Below, one piece after another: positions 32,930 to 45,800 of a stretch of DNA of 64,000 nucleotides. Made by a program: the position numbers and the translations under genes. The DNA comes from Corella eumyota (taxonomy: Eukaryota > Chordata > Ascidiacea > Phlebobranchia > Corellidae): NCBI GenBank assembly GCA_963082875.1, contig OY720103.1, forward strand, positions 10,292,001 through 10,356,000. The letters run 5' to 3'. Every line of letters starts with the position of its first letter. Position 1 is the first letter of the stretch. The notes under the pieces are model-generated. The model did not search any database. It worked only from the letters and a program-made list of their open reading frames with translations, and was not told the origin of the DNA.

Positions 32930-33300
32930 TAAATACGGTAATGGGTTCGAACCCTGCTACCTCCATGTCGTAGGGCTGTTAAGTAAAGTTTTTTAAACTA
33001 TACTTACTTATGCAGAGCAAAAAACAATTATTAGCTTAACGAATGTTAACCTTTAGGTTGTGAAGTCGTCTTTATACTGAGGATAAAGATATTTAAAAAT
33101 AAAATAAAAGTAACATTTTAATAAAATGTGCAGATTTGAAGGTAAGTAGACTTATTTTCTTTACACTTTTCCAAGTCTCAAAGGCTTCACTATTTTTAAA
33201 ATTAAATAGTGTTTCTATGCGATGACCGACAGCTGGGATCGAACTCAGGACCTTACGTAGTAATATTGCCCAGTACAAACACGCACTGAGCTACATAATA
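32930..33300. mobile_element. Diverged SINE fragments with tRNA-like heads
   Basis: Forward piece 32930-33088 (GGGTTCGAACCCTGCTACC, GAGGATAAAGATAT) and reverse head 33222-33300 (GGGATCGAACTCAGGACC). Confidence 0.6.
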
Positions 33301-34407
33301 CCCATTTTCGGGCTAAAAACACGCAAGACTTTGTAGTTATCATTTGAAATATGCCGACTATTCGACCTATTTTATATACCAAAACCGATCTTCTTTAAAT
33401 ACTGTTGTCCTATATTATATGTGCTATGAATATTTATTTAAAAAACGAAACGTCGTGTTAAGTATAAGGTATTTCTTTTTTTATGGATTTGTTTAAACTG
33501 ACCACTTACGGTGCTTCAGAACACTTCAAACTAATTTCGCTGCCTAACAAAAGGACATATTGACCAAACAAAAAGTAGGTTATATAGAGAATAGTAGCAA
33601 GTAGATAATTATGTTTTGCGATATAGGAAAAGAATTATTTCCATTTTATCGAATTTAGGCATATTATTTTTTAGCTAGAGTTAGGTTTAATAATTAGTTT
33701 AAGTTTGTAAGTTAACATTGAACAGCAATATAAGCAGAAGATGAAAAATATAACGATATATTTAAAACAATAAAACTGATTTTGTGTTTTGACGATGGTA
33801 CGTCTTTATTATAGCTAAGACCCTAATTCTATCGTTAAAAAGTTGGAAAAATTGCTTTAAAAATGAGTTTGTAATTGCAAATAATTATAAAACTACTAAA
33901 ATTTTCCAATTGGACCGCATTTTTGTATAGATATATTTACACTATAAAAGGTAGGCGTCGTCTAGCTAACTTTGTTGGTACAGAGGGTGTCTAAGAGATG
34001 TGTTATCTTTTGACTTATTTGCTTAGCAAGGCCATCTCTCCTAGGCTAGGAACTAGTAATGATAAATTGGTCGCTTAAATTGGTGTATTGTATTTGTTAG
34101 CGTTTTAAATGTAGGTAATTCATCTTGTTTTAATATAAAAATTCTTGCATTTAAAAAAAATTAATGTACAATTTTTAGGTTTTAATATTTTAATTTCAAA
34201 AAATATGTTAATTTTTAGACCCTGCTAAATTTTAAAATTATGATCTTACTAATTTGTTGTCAAAACCTAATTTACTAACCGCTCAAAATATTTAAATATC
34301 GTGTTTCGTTTACTAACTACACACGAAATGTGTTAATTTGATTTGAAACGATTTAATTTGGGAATTTTTTCACCTTGCGTAGAATTTTAAAAAGCGACCT
34401 ATTTTTT

Positions 34408-34600
34408 AATGTGGAAAGGATGACTTTACAGCCTAAGCATAGAGTAACATATATTACCCGGACTCAGTCTCGAGTTGACTGTGCCAGTTTGGGATATTTA
34501 TATTTAAAAATGCACGATAATTAAACTGCTGATTAAGCGTTGGCTTAGCAGTTTATATTGTTTATAGCACCTTACTTAGGGGCACTACAGCATTTTCATG
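34408..34600 (-). mobile_element. tRNA-derived SINE, reverse, head missing
   Basis: AATGTGGAAAGGATGACTTT to GGGGCACTACAGCAT. Confidence 0.75.
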
Positions 34601-35544
34601 CACTTATAAATAAAATATAATATAAAAACCTATAACGTCATAAAATATTTATACTTTACTAATAAAACCTAACTTAATATTTATGTAATTTAACTTAAGT
34701 GAAAATTGAATATTTTTTATCGTATTTTAAACACTTAAGAATGTGAAATAACGAATCTCTTACCACAATGTTTGTTTAAAAACTAGAGCCCGCTATGTAG
34801 TAAGTAAACAGCATTTCTTTTTGTGTTATTTTACCGCGCATATTACCAATTCTTTGTGTGGATATTTCAATGACCACATATATATACACTCAGCAACAAA
34901 AATATAAAATTTCTGCAAAAATTAGAAAAAAATTTTGTGAACTATTATTTATTATAGATAGTATAATGAGTGTAGTAAAAAGTAATAAAAGATTTAGTTA
35001 GAACCGTAAAACTAACAAGAACAATATATATTTATTAGTAAAATTATAAAATAGTAATAATACATATTATTAAAAAGTAAGTTATTATAGAGTTATAGTT
35101 AAGATATATATAGGGTTATATTTATACATGTATTTATATATATTTGAAGAACCGTAAAAGTAATATGTATATCGTATAAAAATTTTTTTTTTTTACAGTT
35201 TTAAAAATCATATTTTTAAAAAAATTTTTCGTTTTTTTTTGTTTGTCAAACTAACGATATCAGAAATGTTAGAAAAAAAATAAATAAGTGTCGGTGTCTA
35301 ATGTTACAAAATAAAGTTGAAATTTGATATTCCAATGCGGAAATAACTTTAAAATTGCTTTTTTATCTATAAACAAATTTTTTGGTGGTTTTACAGATAA
35401 ATTTTTTAGAATTTTTTTGTCGTTAATATATAAAATTAAAGAAAAAATTAAATATTTTTGTTTATTGATTTTTTTAAAGTTAATTAAAAGCATTTTTTTA
35501 ACTTTTGTTTTTTTATAAGCTATATTAGCTAAAACTCTTAAAAA

Positions 35545-35782
35545 AGAAATCTTGACTTTACTACAAGAGGTCGTGGGTTCGAAACCTATTGCTTCCATGC
35601 TGTAGCAGCCTTAATAGCAGCCTTAATAAATAAGCTAAAAACCAATCAGCAAATTAGTTATCGGGCAATTATAACCGATAATATCCCAAACTGCCAAAGT
35701 TAACTCGAGACTGGGTCGGGGCAACAAATGTTACTCTATGTTTAGGCCGTAAAGTCGACCTTCCCACATCAAAAATAAATCA
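35545..35782 (+). mobile_element. tRNA-derived SINE, 5' head shortened
   Basis: GGTCGTGGGTTCGAAACC, GACTGGGTCGGGGCAACAAA, CACATCAAAAATAAATC. Confidence 0.8.
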
Positions 35783-37863
35783 ATTTAAACGAAATGTACG
35801 TTAGCTAAGTGCCGAGTGATTCAAAATGTATGTGCGTAAAAAGATTTGACATTTGTCAAGTTATTTAATGACAACGGGAGCGCTTTTTGGTTGGCTGCAC
35901 AATCTAAGTGTCTGCAACATTATTCTATTGCTCGATCATTATAAAGCGACCCAATTTGAAGCCTGTAGTAAGATTATATCGTGTAATTTTCGCTTCATCG
36001 TTATTGGATGAATAGTAATGTGCTTAGCGTTTTGTAAACGTACAGTTAGATTAAATTTTAAAATTCGAATATTTTAGGTTTTAATTTTTTATAAATGAAG
36101 AAAAAATATTGTAAAAAAAAATAAAAAAAATTGTTTTAGGAAGGTATTGTTTTGAAATGCTTCGTTAGTTCTTAATAGTGACTGTGTCAAAACAAGCTTA
36201 ATAAAAATGTCAGTGCGCAAAAAATTAAATAAAACAAAAGTCAACCTCAAAGATATTAAAAAAACTAGACTACGTCAGAACGTTAAACATATTTAAAAAA
36301 CAGAATTATTTATTTACATTTCTAAAACAAGCAAAGTCTGGAGGTATGTATATTTGTATATTAAACTACCTTTGAAGTAACGTAGACAGACGCCTGGGAT
36401 TTCAATATATATACATTAGCGACCTATATCTGTACGAAAAGTAAAGGTATACAGATTTTGATTTAGTTAAGTTACATTTTGTCTAATTAAGTTACCTGCT
36501 AACAGACTTTAAAGATCAATAGAATATCGATTGATTCGACATTAAATGTCTGTTCTGTTTAATACTATAGTGTTGGTATTGAATGTATGTGTTGTTTAAA
36601 TTATTTATACTGTGTTATTACTGTTTTAGAGTAGTTGATGTTAATATAAAAGCTGTTATTAAATTTAGAGTTGACAGAGAAATTTTGAGAATTTTTTTTA
36701 TAAGTTTTAGCTATTTTTTTATGTACTTTTTTAAAAAATAAGGCTAGTTCTTTAACATATATAAATATTGTTATATTTCTGTTTAAGTGAGGTGTAAAAT
36801 TATGCCAAATAGTTGCGGTTGACTGTAAAATAACATCGGTAAATGTTTGAAAATTTGGCGGTGTTTTTATTGAAGTTTGACCGCGGAAAAAACAATCGTA
36901 TCGGCTTGCAAATTTCGTGTTTTGATGTTAGGGCCAATTTTAACAAAATTTTAATTGGTAATTTGTAAATTCAACAATCATTTTTAAAGAAATTAAAAGA
37001 AAGTTGTTAAGATGTGGGAAAATTAACGCCATTGTAAATAAAACATTACAGAAATAGTCAAAAAATTGTCAAAATTAATAGGATCAATTTGTATAAATAT
37101 TTACTACAAACTACTTAAAAAATACCCTCAAAAAATTTATTTTTAATTTGTTTATTTTTTTACGACTTTTAAAATTACCCTCAAAAAAATAAACAAATTT
37201 CTTATTTTTTTAGCGCTAACGGCTTAAAAATTCTTATTTGTTTAATATTTTCAAATTAGAGGTTCATGTGACGTAAGTTGTTGTGATAACAGTCTTTATT
37301 TTGTAGATAAAAATTACCTAAAAATATTTATAAAGATTTAATTCGAACAATTTAGTTAGAATTATTTATTTTTAAAAGTTTTATTTTAGAAAAAATTTAG
37401 AAAGCAAAATAATTTTTTTTTTAGAAATTAATTAGTTTAATATTTAATTTAGTTATAGTATTAAATAATTAGATTTTTTGTATATAAATTTAAAAAAAAT
37501 TTAGTTTTTTAAATTGCGTTGTTGGTATTAGGATATGTTAATAAGTTTTGTCTATATTTTAAGAATTTTTAAAAACGACTAATTTTTGCTTTATGATAAT
37601 TTCAAATTTTTTTTTTCAAATTTTTTTTTTTAAATTCGCTCTGTGAGAAAAATCTTGTCGTTTTTCGACCGTAAAGTTAACAAAATATTCGGGACTGAGG
37701 TTACATTTTTCTTTTATTTCAAATCAAGCAAATCGAACTAGTTACAATGCACGAATAAAGTGTTTTTTTTTTAAAGTAACTTGGCCTAAAAAATGCTATT
37801 AACATATGCTTCTTATCTATATATAACGAAGCTTAGTGGATGATATATATATATATATATATA

Positions 37864-38148
37864 TGTATATGTATCATCGATGTGGAAAGGTCGAATGCGC
37901 AACCTAAACATAGAGTAATATCAGTTACCCCGACCCAGTCTCGAATTGCCTGTGGCAGTTTGGGATATTATAGAGACTATAATTGCCCGATAATTAAGCT
38001 GCTGATTAAGTGCTGGCTCAGCAGGAGTTCATACCGTTTATAGGGCCTTACTCAAGGGCGCTACAGCATGAGATCACTGGGGATCGAACTCAGAACCTTG
38101 TGTTTAGTAGAAGAGTGTTCTGACCACTACACCATGCTGACGGTAGTT
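37864..38148 (-). mobile_element. tRNA-derived SINE, subfamily I, reverse
   Basis: Starts right after a TATATA run; CGAATGCGCAACC and ATATCAGTTACC mark subfamily I; head end CCATGCTGACGG. Confidence 0.85.
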
Positions 38149-39246
38149 GGCAAATTTACTTAAAATTTAAAGAATTTTGGTACTAACTTGAACTCTTTTT
38201 ACCTTTTTATTTTTTTAGTTTAATTTTGTTTTTGGAGTCAAATTGGTAACCTCCCAAAATTTTCAAACAATTAAATTCCAGGGTTTCAAATTTCGATATA
38301 CTTGAGATTGTTTGTTATGCAGATAGCGCTAAATTTTTTTGGAAACTCTGGTTTGTCATTACTTTTAACAGTTAAAAGGTTAAGTTAAAAAAAATTCTAG
38401 TTAGACCAAAATTAATAATAAAATATTTACTTTTTTATTTTAAAATATTTTATTTTGTAGCCACTAGCTGTCAGAACAGAGCAAATTTTTGATAAAAAAA
38501 TATTTTTAATGCAAATATTTTTTGTTACGTAAGGCTATTGTTGCAATTGTTACGTAAATATGACGTCAAAAGTATATCAGGTGGCTGATAAACTCAATGA
38601 ACTGTGTTTTAAATTACGTAACTTTGGAGTAGCTTTTGTAAAAAAAAAATTAATTTATTTTAATTTTAAGAAAATGAATTTTTTAAATGATATTGTTTAG
38701 ATAAAAAAAAAAATATTATTGTTTTTTTTAACTCTCTTCTATATAAAAAATAAATAGTTATTAAAAAGTATTCTGCCAATTACCTATTGAAACGTTAATA
38801 TAAATATATTTCAAAAAGAATTCATTAAAAAATTGTTTTGGTTAGCTAAAAAAACGCATTTTTGTTTCAACAAAAAAATTTACAAACATTTTTTTGTTGA
38901 TATTTTCGGAAGAAATTTTTTGATTTTTGATTCATTTTTTTTGGAAAAAGTTATAAAGTTTTAGTTGTAACGGAAGTGGTAATAACATGTCATTGAACTA
39001 TACCCTGTAATCAATGCCCAAATTAATGGCCAGCTTTCTAAAACTTGACTTTATTTTATGATTGTCATTTTATTTCGTGCATTACTTTGATAAGAAAGGT
39101 AGTTTAAGTCATATCTTTGAAAATTTTTTAGGACTGTTAAAGTAATGCAATGTGAGAACCGTAAAAGTAACAAGAACAATATTTATTAATTTTTATTATA
39201 ATAATAATCTATTATTAGACATTGATAATAGAGTAAGTGTATATAT

Positions 39247-39522
39247 ATGATGAGCGTGGTGTAGTGGTAAGAACACTTGCTACACCACCATGAGGTCAGG
39301 GGTTCAAACCCCACTGCTCTCATGCTGTAGTGCCCTTGAGTAAGGCGCTATAAACGGTATAAACTTCTGCTGAGCAAGCATTTGATCAGCAGTTTAATTA
39401 CCGGGCAATTATAATCTATAATATCCAAAACTGATAAAGGCAACTCGAGACTGGGTCGGAGTAGCTAATGTTACTTTATGTTTGGGTCGCGCATACCTTC
39501 CCACATCGAGGATAAAAATATA
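39247..39522 (+). mobile_element. tRNA-derived SINE, subfamily I, 315 bp before the pseudokinase gene start codon
   Basis: GAGCGTGGTGTAGTGGTAAG to TCGAGGATAAAAATATAT; follows a TATATA run. Confidence 0.85.
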
Positions 39523-39836
39523 TCTTTAGTGATATCAATACCCTTTTATTTAATTATCATTTTTTTAATTCAATTAGTAAATTTTTTTGGTTTTTAAAAG
39601 CCAATTATGGGTTTGTTATGATAGGCATTTAACACCGATAAACTAAGGCTAGGTGTCTATTAATAATCATCTATATAAGGCAATACTAATTTATTATAGA
39701 TAACCCGATACTTAGATATATTTACTAAACTTTGAATTATTTCTCTTTCAAGGTGTGTTGTGTTATGGTTTTAAAATTATAGCAAAACCGCATGATTAAA
39801 ATTTGTAAAATTTTGTGAAATTAACAAACAAACACA

Positions 39837-42800
39837 ATGTCTGCTTATATTACTTCAAACTCAGCTGGTTTTTGCAGCTTTGAGCAAGGTTCTGAGGGTG
39901 AATTTCAAACCGCAAAAGGGCAACAAAATTCTCATAACAAGCAATACTATGCCGCGGGACATGCTCAAATGCAAGCTTCGCTTAAGCAGAAGGCTAATTC
40001 AGACCTAAAAATACAACAGCGTGACGGTGTAGCTAAAAATCCAGCGTTACTAGGAGATTTAAACGGGTTAAATCGACGAGACCAACGCTCGAGCGAGCAC
40101 GAGGTATTTCAGCAAAATCCGCGGGCGAACTCTCACTCGATTTCGGCGAGTGATAACCATCTTACCGATGATGCCTACAGCTATAAACAACAAGATATCT
40201 GGATTGAACGAACTGATATTAAAATAGCAAAACAGCAGAACAAGATACAACCTCACTGTCAAGTGAACAACAGTAATAACCACCGCAAACCGCCGGCGCT
40301 TGGAATCAAACCCTGGGTATCTAAACCTGCGGTTTTATCACCAAAGCCTTTTGTTCCGCCAAAACCAAGAAGATACTCTGAAGGGAATAACAAAGAAGAT
40401 AATACCAGGCCCCCTGTTATAAAAAGGGTAACAGCCCCGTTGTTAAAGTCGCCAAAACCGATCGTGGTCTCGCATGACAGGCAAATTAATCCAAGCGTAG
40501 CAGCTCGTGACGTCACTGGGACAAATTACGCGACTCGGTCGTCGACTTTGCCACGAAAACTGAAAAGCAGTCAGACCAACAACAACCACAGCCAGGCAGA
40601 GGGAAATTACTCATACCCTGCACGAACAAACAGCTTAAAAAGAAGCAAGGACCTTCAAAAAGTGATTCAACCAATGATGACGTCACAAGAATTCAAACAG
40701 CCTTCTTATAAGAGCGACCTTAGAAAAATACCGCCAAAAATTGCTACTAAACCGAAGTCAAGGAACCCAAATGCCACAACGACGAACAACATATCTCAAG
40801 AAACTCCTTCAGTGCCGCATCCTTCTGAAATAAGGAATAAATTCGAGGGAATGAAGATGAAATTTAAGAAGCCAGTTGAAGATGTCGTTTATAAGCCCCA
40901 ACAACCCAACTACAATAACTCAAATGGGCCTATATCACAGACTGCTAGCGAGCTGTTTAAGGATATATTAGAAATGCAAGATTTGGATGGATTTATTGAT
41001 AAATTGGATATACAGCCTGGCGATAATTTTACCCAACAGAGCCCTATGGATGAGCAAAAATTTGGGGACGACCGGGATTCGAACTCGAGCGAGCCGACTG
41101 GGAATGGAAATTATGAATACATTAATGATACTTGGAGTTTAGATTTCGAAAAACCGCGCGAAAAGGTCGAACCGTCGCAGAATTTGAAAGATTTAAAAAC
41201 AAAGTTTGAAAGCGAATTTGAAAGCAAAGTGATCAATTCTCTAATCTCACCAACAGAAAAAAAGAAGTTTTTCAAGCAAACTCTTCCGCCAAGACCGCAA
41301 CGGTCTTCATCTTTAGATGAAAACCGTAAAAAGTCGACCCCGATTTCCAGCCAAACTATAGAAGCAATGCAGTCCAAACTTCAAAATCAATTCCCGCCCC
41401 CACCAAACCCAATCAAATACGAGCAAACGGTTGATAACGATGATTTTCCCGCACCACCTATACTACCATCACCACCAGAGCCACCACTACATTCCAACGC
41501 GTCAAACCACAAGTCTGGGCCGCGTCAAAGCCAACTACGTAGTGATGCGCAATCAGGTATGGCAAGAAACGAGACTTGCGATAATAATCTAAGCGCAGAT
41601 AAGCCTTACACGCATGAAGAAAGTTGCAATAAAAGTAAAGTTCCAAATCAAGGGTTTCCTACGATAGATTTCGGTTCTAAGAATCGAAATTTTGAAGAGG
41701 AAATTTTGTATTATGATAACATGGATATTATGGAAAAAGTGCGACAAAAAGAACAGGAAGAGAAACAAAAACAAGATGAAAAGAAATTACAATCGATTTC
41801 TAAGCAACAAGTAATTGAAAATAGCGAAAATTTAAACAAAAATAAAGAAAAACCGCGTCAAGAACAAATTCAGCAGCAATTAGTAATCGATAATCAAAAT
41901 TCTGATGCTTCAAAATCGATTTCAACTGAGTTTAAAAGCGCTATGGGCAATTTGGAATACGAATACTTAAAGTTGAAAGCGAATTTAGACCATCAGACAA
42001 TTTCAGCACAGTCTGGTCCGCCTAAACTGCCTCCCAAGCAAAAGAAACTTAAACGGGAAGCTGATACTAAAAGCGAAGATCCACCAAAGCAAGATAACAG
42101 CGTACAAACACCTAAACCAACCCAACATCTAAGTCTGGGGTTAAAATTGAACATCCCAAGCCATCAGCCTACCACTTCAAACCATGTTTTGACTCCAATG
42201 CCATCAGAAACTAACTCTGAATCAGTTTTTAAACCAACTTCTAACAATCAACCACCAATGCCTGTAATACCAGTAGTTACACCCGAAGAAATGAGGGCTA
42301 GGACACTGGTGGACGAGCCGTTAGCTCCAATAATGGAAGAAGACAGTCAATACGGGGACTCATCAAGTTGTGCTTCAAGCATAGTTGGTGATGCTATAAT
42401 AGTGGATGACCAGTCTTCTATAAAGTCATTGCAGAGTAAAGGAAGATCTGATTCCCCAAACGAAAGCTTGCTTAGCAGTTTAAACTCGTCGAGGAATAAA
42501 CTCGGTGTAGACGACAGCGAGACTGATTTGCTGGACGGGGAAACCACCGAAACTGATACACCAGAGGTGTTTTTATCCAGCAGCACTACGGTTGACTCTG
42601 GATCAGACGCAGCATCCCTAAAATGGAACACAAACCCAATTCAGAACCAACCTAAAACGACCCAGCCTCAAGTTAAGTCTCCCTATACTGAAAGGTCCAT
42701 TTCCAAGGACTCTTCAGCAAGTAAAGAAGGTGTTTATGAGTTCTTAAGTGATGAAGATACGGCAAGCAATAGGAGTTATAACTCGCGGCATAGTTTTAAA

Positions 42801-45800
42801 CGTGAAGTGTCACATGATAGTAGAAGTTCTGTTGCGTCTTTTAAATCGAGTAAGGAAGGTTCTAGAAGCCAGGAAAGTGTTCATCAAGAAGAAGTTGCAC
42901 AACAACATGAACAACAGAAACAACGACAGCAGCAACATCTACAACAACAACAACTTTTACAACAACAGCAACAACAACTTCAACAGCAGCAAAAACAGCG
43001 ACAACAACAGTATGAACAACAACACCAGCTACAACAAAATCAACAACATTATCAACAGAATCAACAACAACAAAATCAACATCATCAACAGAATCAACAA
43101 CAACAACAACTTCAACAGCAGCAAAAACAACGACAACAACAGTATGAACAACAACAAAAACAGCAACAACAACAAACTCAACAACAGCATCAACAACAAG
43201 AAGAGGAAATAATACACGATGTTGAACCATATGGAATGGTGGACCTAACAAACTTGGATCATAAATTTGAAGACACACTCCGCTACGAATCATGCGACGA
43301 TCCTGATGACTTGACCCCCTCTGGTATAATGACACAAGTTAACGAGTTTAACACTTTGCCAAAACAACCAAAACCTGTGGCAAAGGTGACAGCTTTAGAC
43401 GAGAATTTGCCCAACTTTCCTATGAACGTTGACGTGAACAGACCACACGCAAAAGTAAGTCGAACTTGTTAATTTACTTGATGGTAAAATAAAGAAGTTA
43501 CAGCCCTTTGTATAAAAAAGTTATTACCCTAATTTATTCAGCGTTTTAAGAAAACATATGGTTATATTGTCTGGTAGTTCGTATAGCAATTTGTTTAGTT
43601 TTTTGTGCATTTTGTAGCTTATTTTAATTCTAACAAAACTTATTATGAATTTGCCCCTAAGTTGAACTTTGCATTTAGCCTCGAAGCAGCGGTTTCGATC
43701 AAACCGGTTTGAACCAGTTTGAGGAAGTTGGGTACGACAATTTGGAGAATTACGGAGGTAATTCTTTATTTTGTTTATTTAATTATATGTAATACTAACA
43801 AGGGTCATAGGGCTCAAACCAGCAGTGTGGTGTGGTGTTTAGAACACTTGACTTACTACATGAGGTCTCGTATTTGATTCTCACTGCTTTCGTGCTGTAG
43901 TGCCTTAAAATAAAGTGCTATAAACGGTATAAACTTCCACTAAGCCAATAACCCATTAGCAGACTATTTGTCACGGAATTATATTTAATAATATCTCAAA
44001 CTGTCAAAGTCAATTTGGGACTGGGTCGGGGTAACAAATGTTACTCTATGTTAAGACTGTAAAATCGACCTTCCCACATTAAGAAAAAATACTAACAGAT
44101 AAATGTTGCGCAAGTTTTTTAGGTTGACTTTTAAATTAGTTTTTATACTTGACTTCAGACACAAAAACAAATAAAACCTAACCACAATGTTATGTGTAAT
44201 ACAACGTCACCAATTCAACTCTTACATTCAAATTAAATAATTTATACAATATCCATTTTAAACGTAGTCATTATCACAAACAGACTGTAATTTTCGAGCG
44301 AAATAATTACATGTGTATTCAATAATGTATAGGGCAGCCCTGTCTAGGGTTTAAACCACAGTGAATGACGCTTGATCACACAAAAGACCTGAGTAAACAA
44401 TACATGTTTAAGGTACTTTATACTTGAAACCTATAAGCGACAATGTATGTGTTAAATCAAGTAGTAAGTTGTGTTATTCTGCCTTATTCGCAGTTGAAAA
44501 ATTGGGTAATTTATACATGGTTTAAAGTGTAATAAGAAAAAAGTCACGTTAAATAAATGATTTACTTAAGATGTATTAAAATTGGGCATTTTAAAAGGTA
44601 TTTCAAACAGTTGCGAAATTCGTTTTGTATAGAAGACTAACCATTAAGAGACAGTATGTGGTATATGTAATAAGGAACAGATAGTTTAATAGTATTATGA
44701 GAAGGACTTAATAGTAAGAATAAACCAAATTTTGCGTGTTATTACATATTAAAGCTTAACTAGGTGCTTATATATCTTTATGGCTATAACCTTATACTGC
44801 ATGTCTAGATATTTGCTTATAAAACCTTGACATCTATTACTTTATATCGCCTTAGGGGCTGCTAGAAAGGCTGCCAACGAAGCTAAGGAGTTGAAAGCAA
44901 AGTACGCCCAATCGGCTAAAAAGAAGCACGAGCGATCACGGAGTTTTGACAATAAGCAAAAACACCACGAATACAAGTCGCGCGGTGGGTTAAGTCCTAA
45001 TCAGTCTGCGCTTAAAAACAAACAAAGTGACAACGACTCTCTGAGTTCCACGCCTGGCTTAACACAACAGTCGCCTGGTAGTAGGGCAAGTTTTCCTTTG
45101 CCAGTTTCAGCTACACATTTATCACGACATAGCTCTGCTGTAAGTGCTTTGGATAGGCATAGTGGGAACTTGAAACGGAGTAAGACTGATTTGAGACCGC
45201 AGTCTAAAGTAAAATCGCCGAGCGAGAGACGGATCGAGAAATTAGAGAAAGATCAACAATCTTCCACTCTTCCGCGCACCCATGCGGAAAAAGAGAGCGG
45301 GTACTCTCAAAAAGCAACTCAACAAAAACAACAAACCACACCACTTCGTTCTAAAAGCCAGGACGGGATAGCAAGACAGAACTCAACACACTCACTAGAA
45401 TCGAATCGAAGGCCCAGCCTTGAAACCCAGCAGAGCACTGAAAGTTTTCAACCCTTCCCCGTCGGAAAATCCGACTATGACGAAAGCTTAGACGACGGGG
45501 TAGTTAACCCATACGAGGAAGTCCCGTTTTTGATAGACGCCCCTCTGACCCAACTTAGGCCGGACACAGAGGAGCAAAAAGAAGCGAAGCACAGAGTCCG
45601 TGAGATTTTAGAGAATATAAAACCACCAGAATCCCTGTACAAACCCAAGCCCCCGTTACCAAGGTACCCGGTGGAGTACGACAACTTTTATTTAGGGGAC
45701 TCAAAGTCGAGGGCTAGTAGTGGCATAGGAAGTGACGAGGCTAATAGGTCAAAGGTCGGGTCAGGTACTACGTCATCAACGTCTACACCTCCGTCACCTA

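Larger units (their letters stand above)
32141..39836. other. 7.7-kb intergenic region between divergent genes
   Basis: Very AT-rich. Holds SINE copies or fragments at 32205, 32930, 33222, 34408, 35545, 37864 and 39247, but otherwise long stretches of unique-looking DNA (for example 33310-34400, 35790-37800 and 38150-39240) with no convincing coding frame. Promoters and enhancers of both flanking genes should lie here; upstream noncoding exons cannot be excluded. Confidence 0.6.

Noticed and set aside
33222-33305. Isolated tRNA-like stretch on the minus strand (GTAGCTCAGTG ... GAGTTCGATCCCAG)
   Set aside because: It has D-arm- and T-arm-like pieces, but the ends do not pair into a 7-bp acceptor stem; more likely an old SINE head.
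42748-43335. Asn-rich (+) and Val-rich (-) open frames over the Gln tract
   Set aside because: Other-frame readings of the CAA/CAG repeat in the pseudokinase gene.
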